DNA of 64,000 nt from an uncultured Paracoccaceae bacterium (GTDB lineage Bacteria; Pseudomonadota; Alphaproteobacteria; Rhodobacterales; Rhodobacteraceae). Shown piece by piece: positions 54,401-59,573 of this stretch. Each line of letters opens with the position of its first letter. Positions within the stretch are counted from its first letter, which is position 1. The notes beneath the pieces were generated by a model that was not told the origin of the DNA, ran no database searches, and saw nothing but the letters and a program-made list of their open reading frames with translations. The stretch covers positions 1 through 64,000 of the forward strand of contig CATOSB010000010.1 in assembly GCA_951812305.1 (NCBI GenBank), given 5' to 3'. The translations under genes were made by a program, and so were the position numbers.

Positions 54401-54461
54401 GCTCGGCATGGGCCTCAATCCGGAACGGTCGCGCTCGAGAGGCATGGGCAGGGGGATGTGA
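42426..54461 (+). CDS. Giant MobA/MobL relaxase fused to Toprim-like and four helicase-like units
   Basis: 4,011 residues. Residues 1-250 are a MobQ-type relaxase: MASPHFNVSIVSRSTGGSAV, the metal motif GNPHAHVMLTLRD (about 169-181). About 475-745 has WHDHTAGTGGDLLDLVAV and a Toprim-like LIIAEGPESALSIWAATG ... EVILAPDRDAAD. Helicase unit 1: GHAGTGKT (~822), with DYGYAATVHKSQGMT (~1298). Unit 2: GPAGSGKT (~1591), lacking the late motif. Unit 3: GHAGTGKT (~2160), DYGYAATVHKSQGMT (~2464). Unit 4: GGAGSGKT (~2747), degenerate. The C-terminal tail repeats a TxxEIxAL...LPExxAAxR motif near 3585, 3680 and 3935. Ti-type TraA proteins have one relaxase and one helicase and are about a quarter to a third of this size. 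A MITE adds 34 residues at ~2807. Confidence 0.92.
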   Translation: MASPHFNVSIVSRSTGGSAVASAAYRHAARMRSDLRGEVRDYSEKAAELAHSELSLPENAPGWAREAFGEVAFGRALAAVLAEAGREVSEGEAARLAWARVSQALWNSVEEAEERLNRKRATARLARSLTIALPRVLGRETQIELMRGYVASAFASRGMVADWVIHDKGDGNPHAHVMLTLRDIGDEDWGRKNRAWNRADVLAGWRKGWQAHANLALERAGFSERVDLRSLEEQGLDLAPEGYNPHVAEHAERVGDVARERMRCSEVRERNRAYLVAHPEHIIAVVQMGQAQFTKGDLLEALAVRLGVEAEGLDRTMVAAVEGSDDLVPLVARTAGGDQLYISRAKAEMAGQLARDATALAEGRLKAGVVPEDPFETGTGPVLVDIEREGDDEDGRHSAGDEGRGGAGGSGRGGAAGRGGAGERGSAAGGAQGRGPSAAVVREALSARAEDLFRSAFGEPARSGAREWRAKENAGLAMQMQAPRRGLWHDHTAGTGGDLLDLVAVTWCGLGSARDDFPKVLEEAARFTGVGAIGESDAFRARAAKRAKQVAAEGAREGARRAALVRRLAEASLPVEGTPAAAYLASRGITDLPGEGIGYLPPVPGAGVLHRDHGALVVWARDDEGRIQGGQRILIDAEGGKAAVEIAKPSFGAIAGLPARLPARAAMEGEGWNAPGTPGSAPDPLIIAEGPESALSIWAATGCETWAVFGVSGWKSAPVPLDREVILAPDRDAADSPAGRAFRAAVAHHLGRGCRLRVAVAPEETDSKRDLNDTHRRAGAEAVRAAIAAAREVVRWLPGELNAGQRDAAEAMLGPDRLTLVKGHAGTGKTFTLGAVAEAWQSRGVRVLAGAPSAKATQALGEIAGIEAATLAAWESRWARGEAQMDGPFVFLMDEAGMVGLGQWSRIGARVAALGGKLIAVGDPDQLQPVSDLSGWQAAEREAGAVPVMDMVIRQKDAEDRTAVAGLARGGSERVAGLRHFMGAVEPLPPSPEVARLWEGSRASGETCLAVAPSNPEVWALNDALRAVEIGRGWIDTGHTETIHIRRWQGEGKTRRSEVVTIPVAPGDRVMLMRENDEDGIAANSLGTIAAVSHAGLSVRFDGMADPVIFATSGVLDIDYGYAATGWRARGMAVDHALVTKTARSHRPSKAGRVTEIDPPDAVDGIAAAWAADMGLRPEAGRIALAATNADVRALNDAIRARLRAPEGAAGEDPLTYQPDGMRIVIERVDRSGVGSRQRVEIVLSPGDRVMLTRPLPEFDLPRSGFGTVLSVGPGRLRLAMDGREAPVEIDPTAFPHLDYGYAATVHKSQGMTVDESYVLPHRRMDCHSVYVALSRHRERVRVFARSGHLDRAEQLIDLGQRSPDAVAEAPRRRGIRSMVPLPARDILERRPDWTGPGHVVRAGDFAGDRHLMSVGTRIAGLLAADHAGDDPLLVAGEDPGDYTREPTRVIDDLVRRNGVIRAEEVAGVLARQVSDPETFLRLFREAMAHKDLVSLPASRSLPGSRSVEGGDDAARDEPWVYTTGGQLGAELAALDRGMRLAAADPGGAETGDVLPEAEPQMPDTPDLSGDQRRAVAHAQGAGGVRIIEGPAGSGKTRVAAALARAEREAGRVVTVVAPTAALAAEGVEAITPGAFFSDPVLPKEAGSPARVVILDDAQGLGIDHAEVMMARCQGMGAKLVALVNPERRGVPVFRTLGDRIGRARLTGLHGVSGPHREIAEGLRAGGGDAERALRSLADRGHLTATGTAEAALGAVAKAYVSDRSSDRLALAWSRADADRLTEAIRARLDATDPGRAAFVAAEHGGLKGLKPGDIVRFPAAGAYGRPSVAGKAGSNLPAEQGAPIRRGDVAEVLGAAEGGGLRLRLTGVDGTREIAVAPEGPGTASRSLPPWRFAFASTIAAASGRRHESVHVLLSPAMDREVVSTAALVSRARVSMALPVDPARLDAALAKLAARERLPRSVLDHGFDPGRAAEAAGRAGDQVAPPAVKPAALSMEDPEGLSPVEVAALTTVPTVSRSRTEAARANRVFLKAHPDHAVVIVAADRPVFTEADLRQALRARLGQEVSEARLRRLGDRAMRSKALLRLERAAPDGSPQYMTTARAALARDAARDARALAGGRFAPGDAPVLRPDALEALNHAQRLAAEAMLDDARLTLVQGHAGTGKTFALRAAAEAWTARGVRVLAGAPSGKAVSELEGIEGVEAATLAAWEARWARGEGPAGGGFVFIMDEAGMVGAGAWSRIQGRIRALGGKLIAVGDPDQLQPVSDIPGWAIAERASGAGAVVIDTVRRQSDMMDAQATEALARGGDNAASAIGYYDGKGALRLAPEVLADPVGSIARDYYEPKTGSRIALAYTNRDVHALNDCVRAEALARGIVDPASLRHYGTITREQREGAGVKTVRVPLEIGVGERIMLTAPHPELGLARSSFGTVTRTGAGEIAVRFDGREEDVTLDPWTFRDIDYGYAATVHKSQGMTADAVFVLPHRQMHRHAAYVALSRHREHLAVYGRVGHMECAADLVGLAQAAGHLDMDLPADAERPPGGMVPGAEGLGLSGRADWRASGVEMTRTGFAGDAELMGIAERRAGLMAGTWRRGGDPVAGEDPRGYARHPHRVIDDLIARGSVIRAEDVADRLARAVSDPETFLRLFRAAMSHPDLIALGERQPGPKKDDGSPRARVYTTRTQLEAELDAVDRGVRLALAGAPERAPRPARMDRVLKVAGERLDPDQVAALGHALAPGRLRLVRGGAGSGKTRVAGEIAAAYAAAGWQVLAVAPGGAGLDSLRDAGVARPRTLARFLGETEGAAPRAFPGSNEINSAASPFGRTRSRSEFDLNNPWKRVKVTLDPATVVILDDAGRLGGREATELLGRIEASGAKLVACLDEGTHVPPEAGPVFRALETRVGAARLVRNRRHVGYITGVLEGLEAGGARAEAAAVDLDEIGLVQSVGTAREALRQVARDYVEDGIDDRIALAWSRADADRLTRAIRAEYDRVRPERAAFAADEAGPLEGLRPQDRIRFMGSTPWVPVSETDAPPRLSAGETAVVLGRDGKTGGLVLAVGEDPGEVREVVLGRDMEGIPEWRFAFAGTIHGEMGRARGSVHLLAARGMNRQVLASAIALHEREFHMVAPCAQARVGEMLLRIARRDAGAESVLDYGFDPALGAREALRGHSGEPQAREDGDIAKAMRRFREMTGLGFAKGSAPLSGGVGAEVLAEVLGAAALREGAAPAGADRGAVEEMVRTLSDPRAWRKVLRQLPGDVPAMADREAERIAGADHEGRLLSVGRMLARGAVVAAALGEDRLAGLFRDGLTLYGKRAEMARAEGRLAELVPGPVAPESFPDPRVRAEAERAKEMRRSRPRRGRSLFAGVRFDASDEQVAREALALWGLGPPARAGTRPRAYAAAVAERREVRRKGVRDADLSRARSGRDIREEPGPERIESDVAAPDYVRAAVEGPGGPWGVGAGAAPGSGSDRVREDLALVLAMAISRHVPLGDAVHKDPDLAKSIARMLDATGYEQGEGPGAWAARAAEDGPPELAAAVGMALNAGPLPDADALRKERADILGHLTGGGERLPEDLVERMGASFTQSEIWALYEVTEELPSSLPVPDAAARANAARHLGREAARRQGPEHTQQQERDDMAETETRSREDIRHGVLGAMLVRNVTQATFDDLGKGFTFREIQALKNPEMALPESLPEMTAADRKSIAAALEAGPPKPETQGAPAEPPFVPDPKYIGMALQLAVAITERVDGENPVHRRDLVRDIQTLLKAADRAETLPQERVNEVAMALAKDRVTLETKLALGRKIDGEKFDALVFRYALSERNTEGTHPLQVSGSSKQKAYDTSVGEWLEEAFTKGFGPTQTEVTVARVASLPDLPQEAKSVVEAMKRLFRAGSIRTYEGIRKDRLALLGEIADVERRPNDPPEFLARIYRNFTHREVLALTQPDSEMPATLPEIDAARRADIAQGLKTITNNDGIGYRWYAWCNAAKSLGMGLNPERSRSRGMGRGM
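50848..50947. repeat. 100 bp MITE inserted in frame in the relaxase gene
   Basis: Inverted ends GCGTTTCCA-GGAT-x-x-x-TGAGATCAA / mirror, flanked by TA at 50846-50847 and 50948-50949. Element plus one TA is 102 bp, exactly 34 codons, so the giant frame stays open. Without it the protein reads ...AAP-KVTLDPATVVILDD, restoring a Walker-B-like context. The ends (RAGCGTTTY) resemble those of the MITE at 945-1052. Confidence 0.88.
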
Positions 54462-54486
54462 GTCCCATTGTTCAGGTTACCCTGTC

Positions 54487-57400
54487 TCAGATCAAGCCGA
54501 AGAACCGCTCGAAGAACGCACTCAGTTTGTCCAGCACGGTTTGCTTTTTCACCGCATGGCTGTTGTTTTTGTTAAACCGTGAAACAGGCGGTAGGATCTT
54601 TGTGATGGCGGTGCCAGTGACAGGGATCGCGCCGTCGCGGAACGCGTTGTCAATAAGCGCCTTCGTCTCATCGGCGTTGAGGCCCTCATCCGCAATTATG
54701 CGGTCAAGCTCCTCGGCCTTTTTTGCCGTCACGAAGGACTGCCATTGCGCATCGACCTTGGCCTTTGTGGAGACGGAGTCTACAAACTGATCGATGAGAT
54801 CTTTCTTGTTGCGCAAGCTGGGGCTGGCATTGATCGCACGCTCGATGGTGGACCGGATTTTCGTGTCTTCGCCCGGGCTCTTCTTCAGGTGCTTCTCGAC
54901 CAGCATCAGGATGTAATCGACGCTGATTTCGACCTGTTTGATCAGCTCGATCTCGAACACCACGTCGTCATTGATCGATTCTTTTTCCGCTTCGGATGTG
55001 CTGCGGAATTCGGCATACAGGTTTAGATACAAGCTCTGATAATCCTGGAAGTTCCGTTCACTGAGGATTTCGTGACCTTCGAAATCGTCGAATGCCGTGA
55101 GAATATTCCTGAGCCGCAAGATTGAGCCAAAGAGTTTGATAAACGCCTTCTGGGCCGCTTCGCCGATGATGGCCTCGCCAAGCGGAAACGTCTCAACCAA
55201 CTCCCCGATCTGTTTTTGGTACTCCTTGTAGTACTCGGCATAAGGTTTCAGCAGCACGATGCTCTTGGCGTCCTTGTTGCCGAACAGGGCCAAGGCGTGG
55301 TTGGTTTCCTGTTCAAGATCGCGGAAGGATATAATGTTGCCGTAGGTCTTGACCGAATTGAGGATGCGGTTGGTGCGGGAATAGGCCTGGATCAACCCAT
55401 GGGCGCGCAGGTTCTTGTCCACCCAAAGGGTGTTGAGCGTGGTGGCGTCGAAGCCGGTCAGGAACATATTGACCACGATCACCATATCCAGCTCGCGGTT
55501 CTTCAGACGCTCCGACAAATCCTTGTAGTAGTTCTGGAACTTGTCAGCCGAGGTGTCGAAGCTGGTGCCGAACAGGGCATTGTAGTCCCTGATCGCGGCA
55601 TCCAGGAAATCCCGCGAGCTTTGATCCAGGCCTTCGGTTTCGAATTCCTCTTCGCTCAGCAGGCCATCGGCTTCTTCCTCATTGGCGGCAAAGCTATAGA
55701 TCAGCCCCACCCTGAGACGCCGTGCGGACGGCAGCTCTTTTTCCTGTTCGGCGAATTCGGTGTAGTAGCGCTTGGCCGCGTCAATGGAGGCCGTGGCGAA
55801 CAACGAGTTGAACCCGGCCAGACGCTTGCCGTCATGGCGGTAGGAGGCGGCACGCCTGGTTTTCTGGTCGAAATGCTCACGAATGTAGCTCACCACCTGC
55901 TTGATACGCGCCGGTGCCAGCAACGCCCGCTCCGTGTCAATGGCCGACACCTTTTTGTCCTCGATGCTGGAGCCCATCCTGATCGTGTTGATGTAGTCGA
56001 CGCGAAACGGCAGCACATTCTTGTCGTTGATGGCGTCGACGATTGTATAGGTGTGCAGTTGATCGCCAAAGGCATGTTCCGTGGTGCGCCTGAGCGGGTT
56101 ACCATGGCTGCCCGCATTATCGGCGAAGATGGGCGTGCCGGTGAAGCCGAACAGGTGATAGCGCCTGAACACCCGGGTGATTTCGCCATGCATGTCACCG
56201 AACTGGCTGCGGTGGCATTCATCGAAAATCACCACCACATGGGCGTCGTAAACCGGGTGCCTCTTGTTCTTTGCCACAAAGCGCGAAAGCTTCTGAATGG
56301 TGGTGACGATGATGCGTGCGTCCGGGTCTTCCAACTGCTTTTGCAGTTTCGCCGTTGATGTGCTGGAATTGGCCGCGCCTTTCTCGAAGCGGTCGTATTC
56401 GCGCATGGTCTGGTAATCCAGATCCTTGCGGTCCACCACGAACAGCACCTTGTCGACCTCCGGCAAGGCCCGCGCCAGTTGCGCCGCCTTGAAGCTGGTC
56501 AGCGTCTTGCCGCTACCGGTGGTATGCCAGATATAGCCGCCAGCGGCTGTTTTCCCCAACTGCCGAAGGTTGGTGCTGGATGCGATACGTTGCAGAATCT
56601 GTTCCGCCGCCACGATCTGATAGGGCCGCATCACCAGCAGCTTGCGGTCCACGTCGAACACGCAGTAGCGGGTCAGCACGTTTAACAGCGAGTGCTTGGC
56701 GAAAAATGTCCTGGTGAAATCGGTCAACCCGGTGATGGCGCGGTTTTTGGCATCGGCCCACCAACTGGCAAACGCAAAGCTGTTGGAGGTCTTCTGGCGA
56801 TTGCGTTTGCCGCGCCTTTCGGCCAGGTGACCGTCGCGCACCGTGTTGCTGTAATACTTGGTCAATGTGCCGTTGCTGATGACAAACAGCTGGACGTACT
56901 CGAACAGCCCACAGTCAGCCCAGAAACTGTCGCGCTGGTAGCGCTTGATCTGGTTGAAGGCCTCGCGGATGTCCACGCCCCGGCGCTTGAGTTCCACATG
57001 CACCATCGGCAGGCCGTTGACCAGGATGGTGACGTCGTAGCGGTTGGCGCGTGCCCCTTCGACTTCGTACTGGTTGATTACCTGCAAGGCGTTGTTGTGA
57101 ATATTCTGTTTGTCGATCAGGTAAATGTTCTTGGTGCTGCCGTCGTCGCGCTTGAGAATCTGGATATGGTCTTCCTGAATGCGCGCGGTCTTTTCAACGA
57201 TGCCGTCATTTGAGCCCGCGATGCAGGTCGCGAAAAAACGGTCCCATTCGGCATCGGAGAAGGTGATCTTGTTGAGCTTCTCCAACTGGCGGCGCAGGTT
57301 GGCGACCAGGCCGGCTTCCGAGGTGATCGGCAAGTACTCGTAAGCCTGCATCCGCAATTGCGAGATGAAGCCCTTTTCCAGTTCCGCCTCGGACTGATGA

Positions 57401-57501
57401 GCCGACTTTCGTACGTCATCGGGCGCGAATTCGGCGACGACCGTGCTTTCGTCTGAAAGCGCGACCGGCTCGATGCGGTACCTCATAAAGCCTTCGCTCA
57501 T
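54487..57501 (-). CDS. hsdR: Type I restriction enzyme, R (motor/nuclease) subunit
   Basis: 1,004 residues from ATG 57501 (MSEGFMRYRIEPV); the open frame continues upstream but overlaps the small gene before it. Nuclease motif YDVTILVNGLPMVHVELKRR (about 152-171), Walker A WHTTGSGKTLTSF (about 325), DECH box VIFDECHRSQFG (about 424), FGFTGTPIFA and the late motif FLTGFDATTLNTLWVDK. Full-length and apparently intact. With HsdM and HsdS it would form an R2M2S complex that translocates DNA and cuts unmodified sites. Confidence 0.95.
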   Translation of the reverse strand: MSEGFMRYRIEPVALSDESTVVAEFAPDDVRKSAHQSEAELEKGFISQLRMQAYEYLPITSEAGLVANLRRQLEKLNKITFSDAEWDRFFATCIAGSNDGIVEKTARIQEDHIQILKRDDGSTKNIYLIDKQNIHNNALQVINQYEVEGARANRYDVTILVNGLPMVHVELKRRGVDIREAFNQIKRYQRDSFWADCGLFEYVQLFVISNGTLTKYYSNTVRDGHLAERRGKRNRQKTSNSFAFASWWADAKNRAITGLTDFTRTFFAKHSLLNVLTRYCVFDVDRKLLVMRPYQIVAAEQILQRIASSTNLRQLGKTAAGGYIWHTTGSGKTLTSFKAAQLARALPEVDKVLFVVDRKDLDYQTMREYDRFEKGAANSSTSTAKLQKQLEDPDARIIVTTIQKLSRFVAKNKRHPVYDAHVVVIFDECHRSQFGDMHGEITRVFRRYHLFGFTGTPIFADNAGSHGNPLRRTTEHAFGDQLHTYTIVDAINDKNVLPFRVDYINTIRMGSSIEDKKVSAIDTERALLAPARIKQVVSYIREHFDQKTRRAASYRHDGKRLAGFNSLFATASIDAAKRYYTEFAEQEKELPSARRLRVGLIYSFAANEEEADGLLSEEEFETEGLDQSSRDFLDAAIRDYNALFGTSFDTSADKFQNYYKDLSERLKNRELDMVIVVNMFLTGFDATTLNTLWVDKNLRAHGLIQAYSRTNRILNSVKTYGNIISFRDLEQETNHALALFGNKDAKSIVLLKPYAEYYKEYQKQIGELVETFPLGEAIIGEAAQKAFIKLFGSILRLRNILTAFDDFEGHEILSERNFQDYQSLYLNLYAEFRSTSEAEKESINDDVVFEIELIKQVEISVDYILMLVEKHLKKSPGEDTKIRSTIERAINASPSLRNKKDLIDQFVDSVSTKAKVDAQWQSFVTAKKAEELDRIIADEGLNADETKALIDNAFRDGAIPVTGTAITKILPPVSRFNKNNSHAVKKQTVLDKLSAFFERFFGLI

Positions 57502-57512
57502 GCAATATCCTC

Positions 57513-57698
57513 TTATCTTTGTCTTGAAGCCTGGTCCGGCGCATCCGCGCCTTCTCTGGCCGGTTTGCCATTCCGCCAGATGACGGCGTATTGGCCCAGA
57601 CGCCGTTTTCTCTCCAGGGCCTGGTCGACGGCCCGGCGGAGTGATTCCAGTTGTCGCTGTCCTTCCGGCGAAGGTACGGCTTCCTTTACGATGTTCAT
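57513..57698 (-). CDS. Small protein, probable antitoxin of the zeta-type toxin
   Basis: 61 residues: EGQRQLESLRRAVDQALERK is one long helix, then RRLGQYAVIWRNGKPAREG. It overlaps the zeta toxin gene by 4 bp and ends 12 bp before hsdR. Small partners of this kind (helix plus basic tail) accompany zeta-like kinases. Assigned mainly by context. Confidence 0.6.
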   Translation of the reverse strand: MNIVKEAVPSPEGQRQLESLRRAVDQALERKRRLGQYAVIWRNGKPAREGADAPDQASRQR

Positions 57699-58279
57699 CG
57701 GTTGGCCTCCTCAAGCAAAAGCTGATAGTCGTCGTCATGGACAATATTGCGGACATTGCCGTGCTGCTCGAACACTAACGCCGGGCTTTCGCCGTCGTTC
57801 ATGAAGCACGTGCAGCTATCGACGCGATGACTGAATTCGCCAAGCAGGTGGCGCAGACTGCGTGGAAAGCGCCGCTCGATATCCGTTGCAGCAATACCGT
57901 GCCCGCCATGCGCGACGCGTTCGGCCACGCGTAGCGTCGACATCTCGACATTGGGCAAGGCCAGGTAGATCAGCTCTATCCGCCAACCATCGGCTTGCAG
58001 ACGCTTGACCAGTCGCAGATAGGCGCGTCCCGCCAGGGTGGTCTCAAAGGCGAAATCCTCGCGGGCCGCGACGTGCCGCGCGATCTCGCGCATAAAAATA
58101 CGGCTGGCCGCAAACAATTCCCGTTCAGGCGCGAGCGGCGACAGCCCGGCGGCGATCAGGTCGGCATTTACAAAACGGACGTGGCTCGCCACCCGAGGCA
58201 GGTATTCCAGCGCGAAAGTGGTCTTGCCGGCGCCATTGGGACCGGCAATAATCCAGCAAGTCGGCACCCCTTTGTTCAC
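57695..58279 (-). CDS. Zeta-toxin-family kinase
   Basis: 194 residues. Walker A IAGPNGAGKTTFALEYL (residues 11-27), VRFVNADLIAAGLSPL and EDFAFETTLAGRAYLRLVKR are the zeta/PezT pattern; zeta toxins phosphorylate UDP-N-acetylglucosamine or related molecules. It overlaps hsdS (4 bp) and the small antitoxin-like gene (4 bp), so it is part of the hsd operon and cannot be lost without disturbing the restriction genes. It appears intact. Confidence 0.9.
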   Translation of the reverse strand: MNKGVPTCWIIAGPNGAGKTTFALEYLPRVASHVRFVNADLIAAGLSPLAPERELFAASRIFMREIARHVAAREDFAFETTLAGRAYLRLVKRLQADGWRIELIYLALPNVEMSTLRVAERVAHGGHGIAATDIERRFPRSLRHLLGEFSHRVDSCTCFMNDGESPALVFEQHGNVRNIVHDDDYQLLLEEANR

Positions 58280-58842
58280 GCGGCTTCTCGAAAAGCCAGC
58301 AACCGGTCGCGGTAGTGCTCATACTGCTGGCGGCGGGCCTTGATCTCCGCGGGCAGCCCGCTCCCGAGGTCGTTCACCAGAGCATCGAATTTATCCAGAA
58401 TGGCGACGATGCGTTCTTGTTCGTCAAGCGGAGGAATGGGAATGCGATATTTCAAAATCGCTTCTTTGCTGCCTCGCGGCATCTTCGCGCCTCTGGCGTT
58501 CTGCATGTTGTAGGCAAAGAAAACATCGGAAGCCAGCAGTTGATACAAAAACTCAGGCACCAACTCAGTGAGATACGCATCTGCAATCCGAATGGCCAGT
58601 ACGTCACCGCTACACCCACCGATATTACTCGCGAGCCATATTTTTTTTAGATATGGCCGAATATTCCCAAGAAGTATGTCGCCGACCTCATACGCTGTTA
58701 GTCGCACCGTGTTGGGTGCATGGCTTGCATCTGTTTTTCCAGCGGTATCCGGAAGCAAATTGTCGACGCCGACGAAGTTGGTTTCATCCAGCTCATTGGC
58801 ATCAATGCGCGTATCTGAAAAAGTTGCAATCTCACCCAACAT
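58276..58842 (-). CDS. hsdS: HsdS C-terminal half (second target-recognition domain), currently out of frame
   Basis: 188 residues from ATG 58842. EIATFSDTRIDANELDETNF to GNIRPYLKKIWLASNIGGCS and MPRGSKEAILKYRIPIPPLD, EQERIVAILDKFDALVNDL are a complete HsdS target-recognition domain plus helix. It lies in the -1/+2 frame relative to the upstream half. Six or nine copies of the 8 bp repeat, instead of seven, would fuse the two into a normal ~430-residue HsdS. As written, it might be made from its own ATG as a half-subunit. Confidence 0.9.
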   Translation of the reverse strand: MLGEIATFSDTRIDANELDETNFVGVDNLLPDTAGKTDASHAPNTVRLTAYEVGDILLGNIRPYLKKIWLASNIGGCSGDVLAIRIADAYLTELVPEFLYQLLASDVFFAYNMQNARGAKMPRGSKEAILKYRIPIPPLDEQERIVAILDKFDALVNDLGSGLPAEIKARRQQYEHYRDRLLAFREAA

Positions 58843-58850
58843 CGTCCACC

Positions 58851-59573
58851 TTATCCTTGCTTCCTTGCTTCCTTGCTTCCTTGCTTCCTTGCTTCCTTGC
58901 TTCCTTGCTCATCGAAGGTGAGCAGCGCGTCGCGGTAGTACTGGTACTGCCGCCGACGCGCCTCAAGCTCCGCCTCAAGCTCCGCCTCAAGCTCCGCCTC
59001 AAGCTCCGCCTCAAGCTCCGCCTCAAGCTCCGCCTCAAGCTCCGTAAAGGTATCCAACACCTTTACAATCTCGCGCTGTACTTCCAAGGGTGGGACGGGG
59101 ATGCGGAATTTCTTCACGAGATTGTCGGGAATGGCGCGGTAGCTGGCCCCACGTTCATTGGCTTCTACATATTCATAGAACCGTGCCGTCCCGAGCATAT
59201 GAAAGAGGAAGTTTGTAAGAACAATCTTGCTGTTTGGGCGAAGAAGGCAAAAGCCTGTGCTGCAAATCTGCCCGTCGTATTCGCTTGGAATAACTGTATA
59301 ACGCTTGAGCATGGGGCGCGTTGTCCCAAAAATCACATCACCTTCACGAACTATCTGTTGTGCGCGGCTGGGCGCATTCTCCGCTTTGATAGTCGATGTT
59401 TCAATGATAGCGTGGGTGATCCGGTCAACGGATGTCAGGTCTATATACTGAAACTCGCTATCAGTATCTTCATTCCACCGGATGTTCTCCGTCTTCCTCG
59501 CAAAATCACCTATCGCTTTGTACTCCACCCCCTCCGGGCAATGCTTGGCGATCAACTCATCAATCCGGTTCAT
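58851..59573 (-). CDS. hsdS: HsdS N-terminal half (first target-recognition domain)
   Basis: 240 residues. EGVEYKAIGDFARKTENIRW, QIVREGDVIFGTTRPMLKRY, RGASYRAIPDNLVKKFRIPV form TRD 1; the central helix carries seven ELEA units (58961-59044) before RRRQYQYYRDALLTFDE. The frame then enters the 8 bp repeat tract and stops at TAA 58851-58853 after GSKEARKQGSKEARKQG. The start overlaps the hsdM stop by 4 bp. In the present phase the full specificity subunit is not made. Confidence 0.92.
   Translation of the reverse strand: MNRIDELIAKHCPEGVEYKAIGDFARKTENIRWNEDTDSEFQYIDLTSVDRITHAIIETSTIKAENAPSRAQQIVREGDVIFGTTRPMLKRYTVIPSEYDGQICSTGFCLLRPNSKIVLTNFLFHMLGTARFYEYVEANERGASYRAIPDNLVKKFRIPVPPLEVQREIVKVLDTFTELEAELEAELEAELEAELEAELEAELEARRRQYQYYRDALLTFDEQGSKEARKQGSKEARKQG
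58854..58908. repeat. 8 bp tandem repeat in hsdS (phase-variation tract)
   Basis: On the plus strand TTCCTTGC is repeated: six complete units (58861-58908) preceded by TCCTTGC, so about seven. Since 8 is not a multiple of 3, each gain or loss shifts the frame: seven units end at TAA 58851, eight end at a TGA at about 58832, six or nine fuse both HsdS halves. Confidence 0.95.
58961..59044. repeat. 12 bp tandem repeat in hsdS (seven units, ELEA)
   Basis: CCTCAAGCTCCG is repeated seven times without a mismatch and encodes ELEA on the minus strand. It lies in the central coiled-coil spacer between the two target-recognition domains, the place where EcoR124-type enzymes vary 12 bp (TAEL) repeats to change the spacing of the recognised half-sites. 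Confidence 0.95.

Noticed and set aside
55216..56358. 380-codon plus-strand frame opposite hsdR
   Set aside because: Antisense shadow of an intact hsdR with all helicase motifs.
58853..59044. Tandem repeats considered as a CRISPR array
   Set aside because: The units are 8 and 12 bp, perfectly contiguous and without spacers, and lie inside hsdS.
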